64,000 bases of DNA from Actinomadura latina NBRC 106108 (GTDB lineage: Bacteria; Actinomycetota; Actinomycetes; Streptosporangiales; Streptosporangiaceae). Of this stretch, positions 51,116-60,194 are shown piece by piece. Under the pieces are notes generated by a model, which was not told the origin of the DNA, ran no database searches, and worked only from the letters and a program-made list of their open reading frames with translations. The position numbers were made by a program, and so were the translations under genes. The stretch is from the NCBI RefSeq assembly GCF_001552195.1, contig NZ_BCQS01000003.1, positions 62,001 to 126,000 on the forward strand. Direction: 5' to 3'. Each line of letters begins with the position of its first letter. The stretch's first letter is position 1.

Positions 51116-52435
51116 ATGAGCGCGGACGAACTCACCAGGCGCGGGTTTCTGGCGGGGACGGCGGGCGCCGCGGCGATCCTCGCGACGAGCGCGGCCGGCG
51201 GGTCGTCCACCGAGGCGCACGCGGCCCGGCTCGCGGCGGCGAAGCGCGCGCCCGTCGCCGAACTCCCGGACCCGGAGGAGTCGGGCATCGACCACATCGT
51301 GGTCGTGATGATGGAGAACCGGTCCTTCGACCACTACATGGGCTGGCTCCCGGGCGCGGACGGACGCCAGGCCGGCCTCACCTTCACCGACGCCGAGGGC
51401 AACCCGCAGGACACCCACCATCTGAAGGTGCCGTGGGGCTGCGGCTTCCAGGACCCCGACCACTCGTACGCGGGCGGACGCATCGAGTACAACGACGGCG
51501 CATGCGACGGATGGCTGCGCGCCGGCGGCAACGACGTCTTCTCCATCGGCTACTACGAGGGCCCCGACCTGGGCTTTCACGGCCACGCAGCCCTCGACTG
51601 GACGGTCTGCGACCGCTACTTCCCGGCCGTCATGTCGTCCACGTTCCCCAACCGGATCTTCCAGCACGCGGCGCAGACCGACCGGATCTCCAACACGCTG
51701 ACGATCTCCGAGACCCCCACCGTCTGGGACCGGCTGAAGGCCGCGGGCGTCTCCTGCCGCTACTACTTCAGCGACGTCCCGTTCACGGCGCTCTGGGGAC
51801 TCCGGCACCTCGACATCAGCCGGAACATCGCGGAGTTCCGCAGCGACGCCCGGCACGGCCGGCTGCCCGCCGTCAGCTTCGTCGAGCCCGCCTTCCTGGG
51901 CGAGCTCTTCCTGCCGGGCATGTCCGAGGACGAGCATCCGCTCGCCGACATCCGCTTCGGGCAGGCGTTCCTGAACGAGGTCTACACGGCGGTCGTCAGC
52001 TCACCGAACTGGCCGCGCACCCTGTTCGTGATCAACTACGACGAGTGGGGCGGGTTCTTCGACCACGTACCGCCGCCCGCCGGCCCGGACCCGCGTCCCG
52101 ACCTCGGCACCGGGCTGCGCGGCTTCCGCGTCCCCTGCCTGCTGATCTCCCCGCGGGCGCGGCGCGGCGCCGTCGCGCACGAGGTGTACGACCACACGTC
52201 CGTGCTGAAGGCGATCGAGTGGCGGTGGGGCCTGGAGCCGCTGACGGTCCGGGACGCCGCCGCCCGCAACATCGCCGAGGTCCTCGACTTCGACTCGCCG
52301 CCCGACCCGCGCGCACCCCGCTACGGCGCGAAACGCCCGATCAGCCTCGGCTGCCTGGACCCGGCCCACAGCCACACCGGCGACGACTGGGCCGGCCTCA
52401 ACGCCTATGCCCGCACCCACGGCTTCCCGAGTTAG
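51116..52435 (+). CDS. TAT-exported phosphoesterase (phospholipase C/acid phosphatase family)
   Basis: A 439-residue protein of the PF04185 phosphoesterase family. It starts with a twin-arginine signal (ELTRRGFLAGTAGAAAILA). The signature IDHIVVVMMENRSFDHYMGW holds the metal/catalytic Glu-Asn; further conserved parts are FVEPAFLGE, FVINYDEWGGFFDHVPPP and VYDHTSVLKAIEWRWGLE. Shorter than the roughly 700-residue haemolytic PLCs, as in the phosphatase-like subgroup. GGAGGAG precedes ATG 51116. It would release phosphate from lipids or other esters outside the cell; substrate unproven. Confidence 0.88.
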   Translation: MSADELTRRGFLAGTAGAAAILATSAAGGSSTEAHAARLAAAKRAPVAELPDPEESGIDHIVVVMMENRSFDHYMGWLPGADGRQAGLTFTDAEGNPQDTHHLKVPWGCGFQDPDHSYAGGRIEYNDGACDGWLRAGGNDVFSIGYYEGPDLGFHGHAALDWTVCDRYFPAVMSSTFPNRIFQHAAQTDRISNTLTISETPTVWDRLKAAGVSCRYYFSDVPFTALWGLRHLDISRNIAEFRSDARHGRLPAVSFVEPAFLGELFLPGMSEDEHPLADIRFGQAFLNEVYTAVVSSPNWPRTLFVINYDEWGGFFDHVPPPAGPDPRPDLGTGLRGFRVPCLLISPRARRGAVAHEVYDHTSVLKAIEWRWGLEPLTVRDAAARNIAEVLDFDSPPDPRAPRYGAKRPISLGCLDPAHSHTGDDWAGLNAYARTHGFPS

Positions 52436-52917
52436 GGGACGGTGTCGAGGGCGCGTTCGAAGGCGTGGGCGACGCCGATGCGGCCGGCGATGCTGAGGAG
52501 CATCTCGTCCGGGTAGAGCTCGAGGTCGCCGGAGATCGCGCCGAGCTCCATCTCGTCCAGCCCCAGGTCGGCGAAGATCGACATGTCGCCGACGGGGAGG
52601 ACCTGGTCGAGTTCCTCGTCGTCCGGGATCGGGATGTCCAGGTACTCCAGGACCTGGACGGCCAGCGGCCAGTCGACCGACGCCGTGACGTCCGACAGGA
52701 ACACCATGACGTCGTCGCCGAGCAGCCGGATGGCGACGAAGAAGTCGTCGCCGACCGAGACCAGCCCGATCGTGCCGCCGAGGCTGGGCTGCTGGCGCAG
52801 GGCATGGATCAGCCCCGCGAGGTCCTCGGTCAGCGCGACCGGGAGGATCTCGGCCTCCCAGCCCTCGTCTTCCCGATACACCACAACGGCGAAGTCCGTC
52901 GCGTCCACATCCGTCAT
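52432..52917 (-). CDS. tRNA adenosine deaminase-associated protein, paralogue
   Basis: A 161-residue acidic protein sharing layout and segments with the one at 50492: TDFAVVVYREDEGWEAEILP, VGDDFFVAIRLLGDDVMVFL, IFADLGLDEMELGAISGDLE, ELYPDEMLLSIAGRIGVAHA. ATG 52917 is followed by a normal acidic N-terminus. It has no tadA beside it, overlaps the phosphoesterase stop by four bases on the opposite strand, and its function is unknown. Confidence 0.8.
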   Translation of the reverse strand: MTDVDATDFAVVVYREDEGWEAEILPVALTEDLAGLIHALRQQPSLGGTIGLVSVGDDFFVAIRLLGDDVMVFLSDVTASVDWPLAVQVLEYLDIPIPDDEELDQVLPVGDMSIFADLGLDEMELGAISGDLELYPDEMLLSIAGRIGVAHAFERALDTVP

Positions 52918-53072
52918 TTCCACCCCACCGGCGCGTCTTCTGCCAGGGCATGGTCGCAGATGCGGCGCGCGCTCGCGTGCCCCACCGTCAAACTCGGCGC
53001 CGCACCCGGAGCTGAAACCGGGAGGCGGCACCACTTGCTGGTACCTGGCGCCAAGAACCTATCCAATCCGCA

Positions 53073-53423
53073 TCAATTGATGCGGAAGGTGCGGCGGCGC
53101 AGGGCGGCGTGGATCCGCGCGCGGCGGGACCGGTGCGGGGTCACCCGGGCGCGCAGCTCACGGGCCTCCGCCAGTTCGCGCAGGAAGATCGCCCTGCGGC
53201 GCAGGTGCTCGCGCACCTGCTCGGGGGAGATGTCGCCCTGGGGGCCCGGACGCGGCGGGGCGTCCCCGGTGACATCGGTGCCTGTGACATCGGTCACCTC
53301 GGCGTCCGCGGGCGGGGGCGCGGGCGGGGGCGCGGTCTCGGGAGCCTGTGCGTGAGCAGCGCCTTCGGGGGGTTCGGGGGGCGGCGCCGGTCCTCTCGGC
53401 TGGTGATCGCTCTCGCTGTTCAT
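53073..53423 (-). CDS. Hypothetical Pro-rich, basic-tailed protein
   Basis: A 116-residue product: a Pro/Ala/Glu-rich first half ([17 protein letters not shown]) and an Arg-rich helical second half ([39 protein letters not shown]). Such Arg-rich tails suit nucleic-acid or membrane contact, but no family was recognised. The ATG at 53423 has no strong ribosome site. A tandem GACATCGGTGCCT-like repeat encodes [12 protein letters not shown]. Confidence 0.45.
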   Translation of the reverse strand: MNSESDHQPRGPAPPPEPPEGAAHAQAPETAPPPAPPPADAEVTDVTGTDVTGDAPPRPGPQGDISPEQVREHLRRRAIFLRELAEARELRARVTPHRSRRARIHAALRRRTFRIN

Positions 53424-53508
53424 ATGGCCATCGTGCCCAGCTCAGCGGCGTCCTATCCTAGATCGGCAGGGTCCGGCCGGGCAGGGCCGTGTGGGCTACG
53501 GTGAGGCC

Positions 53509-54147
53509 ATGCAGACCCTCGCCGTCGATCATCCTCTCGTCGCGCACAAGCTCACCACGCTGCGGGACGTCCGCACCGACTCCCCCACGTTCCGGCGCCT
53601 GGCGGACGAGCTGGTCACCCTGCTCGCCTACGAGGCCACCCGCGACGTCCGGGTCGCGGAGGCGACCGTGCGGACCCCGCTCGTCGAGGCGCAGGGCGTC
53701 CAGCTGGCGAGCCCGAAGCCGCTCGTCGTGCCGATCCTGCGCGCCGGGCTCGGGATGCTGGACGGCATGACGCGGCTGCTGCCGACCGCCGAGGTCGGGT
53801 TCCTCGGGATGATCCGGGACGAGGGCACGCTGCAGGCCCAGACGTACGCGACCCGGCTGCCGGACGACCTGTCGGGGCGGCAGTGCTACGTCCTCGACCC
53901 GATGCTCGCCACCGGCGGGACGCTCGCCGCCGCCATCCGGCTGCTGATCGACCGCGGCGCCGACGACGTCACCGCGATCTGCCTGCTCGCCGCGCCGGAG
54001 GGGCTGAAGTACCTGGAGCAGGCGTTCTCCGACATCTCGGCGCCGGTCAAGGTGGTGACGGCCGCGATCGACTCGCACCTCAACGAGCAGGGATTCATCA
54101 TGCCCGGCCTCGGGGACGCGGGGGACCGGCTGTACGGCGTCGTCTGA
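53509..54147 (+). CDS. upp: Uracil phosphoribosyltransferase
   Basis: A 212-residue PRTase converting uracil and PRPP to UMP. It begins [20 protein letters not shown] and holds the family segments [34 protein letters not shown] (PRPP loop) and [20 protein letters not shown] (uracil-binding). GAGG immediately upstream of ATG 53509. Stand-alone gene for pyrimidine salvage. Confidence 0.95.
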   Translation: MQTLAVDHPLVAHKLTTLRDVRTDSPTFRRLADELVTLLAYEATRDVRVAEATVRTPLVEAQGVQLASPKPLVVPILRAGLGMLDGMTRLLPTAEVGFLGMIRDEGTLQAQTYATRLPDDLSGRQCYVLDPMLATGGTLAAAIRLLIDRGADDVTAICLLAAPEGLKYLEQAFSDISAPVKVVTAAIDSHLNEQGFIMPGLGDAGDRLYGVV

Positions 54148-54331
54148 CCCCTCCCTCCCGAGGCCCCCATCCCCGCGGCACGGGCCGATACCGGACGTGA
54201 CCTGCGATGTTCGTATCCGGCCGCAGGGGGTACCAACTTCCCTACGGAGCGCCAGTGCGCGTTCCCCTCCGCCGTCCCGGCACAGGGGACCGTCAGGGAC
54301 CGGGCGGTGCGAGCGAGCACGAGGACACGTC

Positions 54332-54589
54332 ATGGCTCACCAAGGGGACGATCTGCCGCGCTACGCCGTGATCGGCGAGCGGCTGAGCGAGGAGTTCGAC
54401 GGGGTGCACGGGGCCGACACGGTGGACAGGTGCGTCTCCGCCGCGCGCTACGGCGCCGAGGAGGTCACGGGGTCGGCGCCGCCGGACTTCGTGGAGCGCA
54501 TCGCGCGCCGGCACCTGGAGGTGCTCGCGACCGTCGCGGCCGAGAAGCGCCGCAAGGCGAGCCGCTCCTCGTTCGACAACGCGCCCTAG
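54332..54589 (+). CDS. Small three-helix-bundle-type protein
   Basis: An 85-residue helical protein (YAVIGERLSEEFDGVHGADT, VDRCVSAARYGAEEVTGSAP, DFVERIARRHLEVLATVAAE). The spacing of the helices, with D-F-V after a turn, resembles the actinomycete three-helix bundle dimerisation domain family; this is a resemblance only. ATG 54332. Its last codons run into a minisatellite, so the C-terminus may vary between strains. Confidence 0.6.
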   Translation: MAHQGDDLPRYAVIGERLSEEFDGVHGADTVDRCVSAARYGAEEVTGSAPPDFVERIARRHLEVLATVAAEKRRKASRSSFDNAP

Positions 54590-54670
54590 ACAACGCGCGA
54601 AGACAACGCGCTATAGACATGCGCCATAGACACCGCGCCCTGGACGCCGCGCCATGGACAACGCGCCATA
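54575..54670 (+). repeat. 14-base minisatellite, seven imperfect copies
   Basis: Unit close to GACAACGCGCCATA, in copies of 13 or 14 bases, from inside the 3' end of the preceding small gene into the intergenic space. The mixture of 13- and 14-base units would shift a reading frame, so most of it is non-coding. Confidence 0.8.
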
Positions 54671-54745
54671 GGGCTTGCTTTGCCGGTCGGGTGCGCTGTG
54701 CGAAACTGGACCGGGGTCCGTGAGTCAACGCTCCGGGAGGCAGCC

Positions 54746-54904
54746 GTGCCCGCAAAGAAGTACGTGACGTGGGCCGCGGTGGCCTTCGTGGCGTTCTACG
54801 TCATCAAGCAGCCGGACGGCGCGGCCCAGTCGGTGGAGAGCGCCGCCAACGGCATCGCGTCCGCCGCCGGTTCCCTGGCCGCCTTCGTCAACGCGCTCGC
54901 GTGA
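54746..54904 (+). CDS. Small single-pass membrane protein
   Basis: A 52-residue protein: PAKKYVTWAAVAFVAFYVIK is a lysine-led membrane helix, followed by an Ala/Ser/Gly-rich amphipathic tail (AANGIASAAGSLAAFVNALA). GTG 54746 is preceded by GGGAGG, strong support for translation. Ten bases before the PH-domain gene, so co-transcribed. Function unknown. Confidence 0.65.
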   Translation: MPAKKYVTWAAVAFVAFYVIKQPDGAAQSVESAANGIASAAGSLAAFVNALA

Positions 54905-54914
54905 CGGGGCCGCG

Positions 54915-55541
54915 ATGAGACTCGTCACCCCCGGCGACTCGGCGCCCGCGTCGGTCAACAAGTACCTGCTCCCGCACGAGAACCAGGTCATCACGGTGCG
55001 CCGGCACCCGGCGATCCTGATGGTCCCGGTCGGGCTCGTCCTCGGCGGCCTGATCGTCGCGGGCGTGCTGAGCAACACCGTCGCCAGCGACGCCGGGACG
55101 GTCATCAGCTGGATCTGGTGGATCTGGCTGATCCTGCTCGCGTGGTTCGTGTGGCGCGTCGCGGAGTGGTCCGTCGACTACTTCGTCATCACCAACCAGC
55201 GGATGCTGCTGACCACCGGCCTGATCACCCGCAGGGTCGCGATGATGCCGCTGGCCAAGGTCACCGACATGAGCTTCAAGCGGACGATCGCGGGCCGCAT
55301 GCTCGGCTACGGGGAGTTCATCCTGGAGTCCGCCGGCCAGGACCAGGCGCTCACGAACGTGGACTACCTGCCGTACCCGGAGCAGCTGTACCTCGAAGTC
55401 TGCGAGATGATCTTCCCGAACAAGAACCCGGAGCCCGTGGAGAAGACGCTGCCGCCGCCCCCGCCGCCGCGTCGGCCCAGGCAGCCGGAGGACGTCCCGA
55501 CCTCCCCCGGCCCGCAGGGCGGCCCCGACCCGGAGGCGTGA
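54915..55541 (+). CDS. PH domain-containing membrane protein
   Basis: A 208-residue protein of the bacterial membrane-flanked PH (DUF304/bPH2) type: HENQVITVRRHPAILMVPVG, two membrane helices (about 35-85, with VISWIWWIWLILLAWFVW), then the PH core DYFVITNQRMLLTTGLITRR, VAMMPLAKVTDMSFKRTIAG, LGYGEFILESAGQDQAL, and a Pro-rich tail. Role unknown; such proteins are thought to bind lipids or proteins at the membrane. Forms a unit with the small membrane protein upstream. Confidence 0.88.
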   Translation: MRLVTPGDSAPASVNKYLLPHENQVITVRRHPAILMVPVGLVLGGLIVAGVLSNTVASDAGTVISWIWWIWLILLAWFVWRVAEWSVDYFVITNQRMLLTTGLITRRVAMMPLAKVTDMSFKRTIAGRMLGYGEFILESAGQDQALTNVDYLPYPEQLYLEVCEMIFPNKNPEPVEKTLPPPPPPRRPRQPEDVPTSPGPQGGPDPEA

Positions 55542-55926
55542 CCTTCGCCGCGGTCCGCCGCCGGCGTGCTCCTCCTGACCTGATCTGACCTGATCTGACC
55601 TGGCCGTCCGTCCGGCCGCCGTCCGCTCGCCGGAGCCGCGCGGCTGACCGGAAAGCGCGGCGGACTGGTCAATATCGGCGGTGTTCAAGATCTTGAGCGC
55701 TCGGTCGGATACCGTCGGCGGGGTGACAGACGTCGCGACCGCCGGACGTGCCACCGCCGCGAACCGGCGGGCCACCGCGCTCCGGCGACGTACGCGCCGG
55801 AGCGGGACAGGCTCGGCCGGACGGCGTCTTCGATCCTCGCTTCATTGCCGTCGATGTGCGATAACCCGCAATGTGCAATCATGTCGGCACCCCAGCCGCC
55901 TGTTTACTTCCGCTAAGTGAGTCCAC
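55542..55926. other. Intergenic region before the HTH-TPR regulator
   Basis: About 385 bases with no supportable gene. It carries a short 10-base tandem repeat (55575-55602) near its left end and the promoter of the next gene on the right; AT content rises near 55850-55910, as expected for a promoter. Open frames crossing it have no ribosome sites. Confidence 0.5.
55575..55602 (+). repeat. 10-base tandem repeat
   Basis: CTGACCTGAT repeated almost three times with a period of exactly 10 bases, shortly after the PH-domain gene. The phase would place copies on the same face of the helix. Confidence 0.7.
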
Positions 55927-57411
55927 ATGCCGGGTCCAGGCAACGTCGGAGAACGCGTCCGCAACCTGCGGCTGACCAGACGCTTGTCGCAGGCGCAGCT
56001 CGCCGGTCACGACCTCTCCGACAGCTACATCTCATTGATCGAGTCGGGCAAGCGCACGCCGACGCCGACCGTCCTGCGGATGCTGGCCGAGCGCCTCGGC
56101 TGCACCCCGGAGTACCTCGCCGAGGGCGTCGAGCCGGAGCAGCGCGCGCACCTGGAGGTGCGGGAGCGGCACGCCCACCTCGCGCTGCTGCGCGGCGACG
56201 CCGCCACCGCCGAGACCGGCTTCGATGAGGTGATCGCCCGCAGCGACGACCCCGACCTGACGTCCCGCGCCCGCTGGGGCCGTGCCCGCGCCCTGGAGGA
56301 GCTGGGCCGGACGGACGCCGCCATCGCGCTGTTCGAGGAGCTGCGCGAGCAGGCCGAACGCGACCCGGGCCGGGCCAGCTGGCTGCCGCCCGTGATCGCG
56401 CTGGCCAGGTGCTACCACACCGTCGGCGACCTGGGGCAGGCGATCGCGCTCGGTGAGCGCGCCGTCGAACGGCTGGAGCAGCTCGGGCTCGGCGTGGGAC
56501 ACGAATACACCGAGGCCGGGCGGATCCTCCTCCTCGCCTACGTGGATCGATCCGACCCCGTGCGCGCGCACGAGCTCGGACGGCGCCTCCTCCACCCCGA
56601 GCAGTCCGCTGAGGACGAGCTGGTGAGCGTCCAGTACCAGCGGGCCAGCATGCGGGCACTGGAGGAGGGGACCATCGGCGATTCCCTGTACTTCGCCGAT
56701 CAGGCACTGGCGGCACGCAGCGACTCCACACCCGTGCAGAGTCGCGCCCGCCTCGCCCTTGCCGGCGCCAAGGCGCTGCTCAGGGGCGTCGTCCCGTTCT
56801 CGGCCATCGCGCCTCCGGGGGCCAAGCCGTCCAGTGAGTTCGGGGTCGAACGTCCGCGGCCGGAAGGCTCGCATGAGGCCGCGCAAGAGGCACTGGAGCT
56901 TCTCCAAGGGACGGCGGGTCTCGAAGGCGAAGAGTCCACGGAGAGCACCATCGCCAAGGCGCGCGCGCTCGTTCTGGTCGGTGAACTGGACGACGCGATC
57001 GCCACGCTGGAGCGCTTCCTCGACACGGGGCTGGCGCTGGCCGCCCCGACGAGCACCCACACCGTGACCCCGCAGCCTGGCAGCGACCTCGCCGTGCGCA
57101 CGCAGAAGACCATCCTGGCCAGGCTCGTCCTCGCGCGCGCACGCGTGGCGCAGGGCGACCGCACGGCCGCGCGGGTCGTCCTTCGCGCCGCGTCCGAGCA
57201 GCTCGCGGCGCTGGCTCCCGGGCGTCCGGCGGCGCACCTGTTCAGGGAACTGGGCGAACTGCACGAACTCGTCCAGGACACCGACAGCGCCGCCGCCGCC
57301 TACCGCCAGGCCCTGCAGGCCGCCGGCCTCTCCGCGTCCCAGATCACGTCCTCGCCCCACGGCGCGAGGACGCCTTCCCTCCACGGCCCCCACGACGACC
57401 CGGGCCTCTGA
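55927..57411 (+). CDS. HTH-TPR regulatory protein
   Basis: A 494-residue protein: XRE helix-turn-helix at residues 6-66 (VGERVRNLRLTRRLSQAQLA, SDSYISLIESGKRTPTPTVL), then a helical TPR-like array to the end (ARWGRARALEELGRTDAAIA, ALARCYHTVGDLGQAIALGE, ARVAQGDRTAARVVLRAASE, HELVQDTDSAAAAYRQALQA). The layout resembles actinomycete developmental or peptide-sensing regulators such as NsdA-type proteins, but no specific match is claimed. ATG 55927. Stands alone. Confidence 0.82.
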   Translation: MPGPGNVGERVRNLRLTRRLSQAQLAGHDLSDSYISLIESGKRTPTPTVLRMLAERLGCTPEYLAEGVEPEQRAHLEVRERHAHLALLRGDAATAETGFDEVIARSDDPDLTSRARWGRARALEELGRTDAAIALFEELREQAERDPGRASWLPPVIALARCYHTVGDLGQAIALGERAVERLEQLGLGVGHEYTEAGRILLLAYVDRSDPVRAHELGRRLLHPEQSAEDELVSVQYQRASMRALEEGTIGDSLYFADQALAARSDSTPVQSRARLALAGAKALLRGVVPFSAIAPPGAKPSSEFGVERPRPEGSHEAAQEALELLQGTAGLEGEESTESTIAKARALVLVGELDDAIATLERFLDTGLALAAPTSTHTVTPQPGSDLAVRTQKTILARLVLARARVAQGDRTAARVVLRAASEQLAALAPGRPAAHLFRELGELHELVQDTDSAAAAYRQALQAAGLSASQITSSPHGARTPSLHGPHDDPGL

Positions 57412-57649
57412 CCACCCGCCGCGTTGCACTGCGGCCGGGCGGACCGACGGGACCGGTGGGGATCTCGGTGACCGGGTCGCCGAGACGATCGGCGCGTGCG
57501 CCGGTTCTGCCGCGGATGCTCTGCCGTGTCCCGCCCGAGGCCGTGCGCCGAGGGCATGAGTGACCGATCTCCCACGCAGCGGGGAACAGAATCGGCCCGA
57601 TCTTGCTTTAGGGTTAAACGTAGGATGATTGGTTGACCGGAGGTTGCTG

Positions 57650-58396
57650 ATGACGCTGCGCACGGCTCGGCGGTCATCGCTGGTCGACCAGGTGATCGGC
57701 CAGCTCAGGGACGAGATCGTCGGCGGAGGCTGGGCGGTCGGCGCGAAGATCCCGCCGGAGCCGGTGCTGGCGGAGACGCTCGGGGTCGGACGGAACACGG
57801 TCCGCGAGGCCGTCCGCGCACTCACCCACGCGGGGCTCCTGGAGAGCCTGCAGGGCGACGGGACGTACGTGCGGGCGACGAGCGAGCTGTCCGGGGCCGT
57901 GCGGCGGCGCCTGGAGACGGCGGAACTCGTCGAGATCCTGGAGGTCCGGCGCGGGCTCGAAGTGGAGGCGGCCCGGCTCGCCGCCACCCGCCGCACCGAA
58001 GCCGACATCGCCGCCATCGCGGTGGCGCTCGCGCGCCGCGACGCCGCCTGGGCCGCCGGTGAACACGTCGCGTTCGTCGAGGCGGACCTCGCCTTCCACA
58101 CCGCCGTCGTCGAAGCCACGCACAACCGCGTCCTGACCGATCTGTACCGCGACTTCAGCGCCGCGCTGCGGGCCAGCATCGGCGCCGCCGGCGTCCTGCT
58201 GGAGCACGCGGACGTCCCCCACGGCCCCATTGCCGCGGCCGTCGAAGCAGGCGACGCCGAAGCCGCGACGACGGCCACCCACGCGTGCCTCGACCAGATC
58301 CTCGCCTCCACCACCCCGCCCGGCCCCGGGCGGGGCCGGGCGCGGGGCGCCGAGCCGGGCCGAGCGCCAGGCCGCGAGGCCCTTCCCAAGCCCTGA
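57650..58396 (+). CDS. GntR family regulator, FCD type
   Basis: A 248-residue regulator. The GntR winged helix is at residues 8-75 (VDQVIGQLRDEIVGGGWAVG, LAETLGVGRNTVREAVRALT) and the FCD ligand domain follows (EILEVRRGLEVEAARLAATR, VEADLAFHTAVVEATHNRVL), with metal-binding-type His residues in FHTAV and THNR. GGAGG precedes ATG 57650. The MFS gene starts 76 bases later on the same strand, so it is the likely target. Upstream, GATTGGTTGACCGG contains a GGT/ACC dyad that could be its operator. Confidence 0.88.
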   Translation: MTLRTARRSSLVDQVIGQLRDEIVGGGWAVGAKIPPEPVLAETLGVGRNTVREAVRALTHAGLLESLQGDGTYVRATSELSGAVRRRLETAELVEILEVRRGLEVEAARLAATRRTEADIAAIAVALARRDAAWAAGEHVAFVEADLAFHTAVVEATHNRVLTDLYRDFSAALRASIGAAGVLLEHADVPHGPIAAAVEAGDAEAATTATHACLDQILASTTPPGPGRGRARGAEPGRAPGREALPKP

Positions 58397-58472
58397 TCGC
58401 CGAAGGCGCGGTCAGGAGACGAACGTGCCCCGGTGTTCGACGCCGGGACGATGTGACGACGAGCAAGGTGAG

Positions 58473-59717
58473 ATGAACAGTTCTGCCACTCCTGTGTCCC
58501 GTGCCACGGCCGTGTGGTCGCTTGCCGGGCTGGTGCTGCTGACGGTCAACCTGCGGGCCGCGATCACCGGGATCGCCCCGGTGCTCGGCGAACTGCGGGA
58601 CGTCTTCGGGCTGTCGGGCACCGAGGTCGGCGCCCTCACCACGCTGCCGGTGCTGTGCCTGGGCGTCTTCGCGGGCGTCGCACCGGTCGTGGCGCGGCGG
58701 CTCGGCACCGAGGCCGCCATCACCGCGTCCCTCGTCATGATCACGGCGGGGATCGTGCTGCGCGTGGTGCAGTCCCCGGTGTCGCTGTTCGTTGGAACGG
58801 TCCTGGCGGGCGCGGGGATCGCGATGGGCAACGTCCTCATGCCCGCCGTGATCAAGCGCGCGTTCCCGTCCCGCGTGGGCTCGCTCACCGGGCTCGCGAT
58901 GATGCTCATGGCGGCGAGCGGCGCCGTCGCGGCCGGACTCGCGGTGCCGCTGGACGAGGCGGGCGGGTGGCGGCTCGCCCTCGCCGTCTGGGCCGTCCCG
59001 TCGCTGATCGCCGTGCTCGTGTGGGGGCCGCTCGCCCTCCGCGGCCGCCGCGCGCCGACCGCTCCCGTGGCGGCTCCGCGCGGTGAGGGCTCCCTGCTGC
59101 GCTCCCCGATCGCGTGGTATGTCGCCGCCTTCATGGGGCTGACGTCGCTGATGTTCTACGTCCTGATGTCGTGGCTGCCGGAGATCATGCAGGACGCCGG
59201 GTTCGCCCCGGCCGCCGCCGGGATGATGGTCTCCGTCATGATGATCGTCGGCATTCCGCTGGGCTTCGTCGTCCCGGTGTTCGCCGCGCGGCTGCGCGAC
59301 CAGCGCCCGGTCGTCGCCGCTGTCGCCGTCACCATGGTGCTGGGCCTCGCCGGGCTGCTGCTCGCCCCGTCCGCAGGCTGGGCGTGGGTCGTCGTCCTCG
59401 GGGTGGGCACCGGCAGTGCGTTCCCGCTGGCCTACACGTTGCTCAGCCTGCGCTCGCCGAGCCCGTCCGTGGCGGCGGGGCTGTCCGGGATGGCGCAGAC
59501 GGGCGGCTACCTCCTCGCCGGCACGGGGCCGCTCGCCGTCGGGGTGCTGCACGATGCCACGGGCGGCTGGGACGTCGCCATCGTGCTCATGCTCGCGCTG
59601 GTCGTGCCCGAGATCGTCTTCGGGCTGCTGGCCACGCGGCCCGGATTCGTCCGTCCGGCCGAGCCGCGGACCCGTCCGGAGCGGGCTCCCGCTCTCGCGC
59701 CGGCCCGTACGCGCTGA
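58473..59717 (+). CDS. MFS transporter, CynX/NimT type
   Basis: A 414-residue transporter with 12 helices. The first helix ends with VLLTVNLRAAITGIAPVLGE, the cyanate/nitroimidazole-transporter signature; later parts include AGAGIAMGNVLMPAVIKRAF and FYVLMSWLPEIMQDAGF. ATG 58473 has AAGGTGAG upstream. Paired with the GntR regulator. Substrate unknown; the family name comes from E. coli CynX. Confidence 0.87.
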   Translation: MNSSATPVSRATAVWSLAGLVLLTVNLRAAITGIAPVLGELRDVFGLSGTEVGALTTLPVLCLGVFAGVAPVVARRLGTEAAITASLVMITAGIVLRVVQSPVSLFVGTVLAGAGIAMGNVLMPAVIKRAFPSRVGSLTGLAMMLMAASGAVAAGLAVPLDEAGGWRLALAVWAVPSLIAVLVWGPLALRGRRAPTAPVAAPRGEGSLLRSPIAWYVAAFMGLTSLMFYVLMSWLPEIMQDAGFAPAAAGMMVSVMMIVGIPLGFVVPVFAARLRDQRPVVAAVAVTMVLGLAGLLLAPSAGWAWVVVLGVGTGSAFPLAYTLLSLRSPSPSVAAGLSGMAQTGGYLLAGTGPLAVGVLHDATGGWDVAIVLMLALVVPEIVFGLLATRPGFVRPAEPRTRPERAPALAPARTR

Positions 59718-60026
59718 TCAGCCCATGCCGACGGCGTCCAGGTCCAGGACGCGGGCGTGCAGGACGGACCGCTGGCGCAGCGCGGCCCGGAGTGCCCGGT
59801 GCAGGCCGTCCTCCAGGTAGAGCTCGCCCTGCCACTGGACGACGTGCGGGAACAGGTCGCCGTAGAACGTGGAGTCCTTCGCGAGCAGCGACTGCAGGTC
59901 CATTTCGCGCTTGGTGCTGACGAGCTGGTCGAGGCGTACCTGGCGAGGCGGGATCTTGGCCCAGTCCCGGGACGAGAGCCCGTGGTCCGGATAGGGCCTT
60001 CCGTCACCGACCGCCTTGAAGATCAC
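59718..60026 (-). CDS. Small conserved protein with ParB-like DGLHR motif
   Basis: A 102-residue protein: IFKAVGDGRPYPDHGLSSRD, IPPRQVRLDQLVSTKREMDL, then ELYLEDGLHRALRAALRQRS. The RVRLDQL-type strand followed by DG-x-HR is how ParB/Srx-fold proteins look, so a compact ParB-like domain is likely. Homologues are, from memory, sometimes labelled VapB-type antitoxins; no toxin gene is adjacent. It converges on the MFS gene with no gap between stops. Confidence 0.65.
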   Translation of the reverse strand: MIFKAVGDGRPYPDHGLSSRDWAKIPPRQVRLDQLVSTKREMDLQSLLAKDSTFYGDLFPHVVQWQGELYLEDGLHRALRAALRQRSVLHARVLDLDAVGMG

Positions 60027-60194
60027 GCTTCGAGTCTACGGCGTCGCCCTCCAGTCGGAGAAGGCAACGCAACAACACGTGTCACTTGAGTTGCCTCCTC
60101 CGGTAAACCAATTACCTCGCAGCTCAGGCCGTTCGTTATTTAGTACCGGCCTACCGACGCGGCCACGACCGGTGCGCGTCCGCCCGGACGGGCT

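Noticed and set aside
54575..54670. Possible CRISPR-like array
   Set aside because: The units are contiguous 13-14-base repeats with no unique spacers and no cas genes nearby. No CRISPR array was seen in the window.
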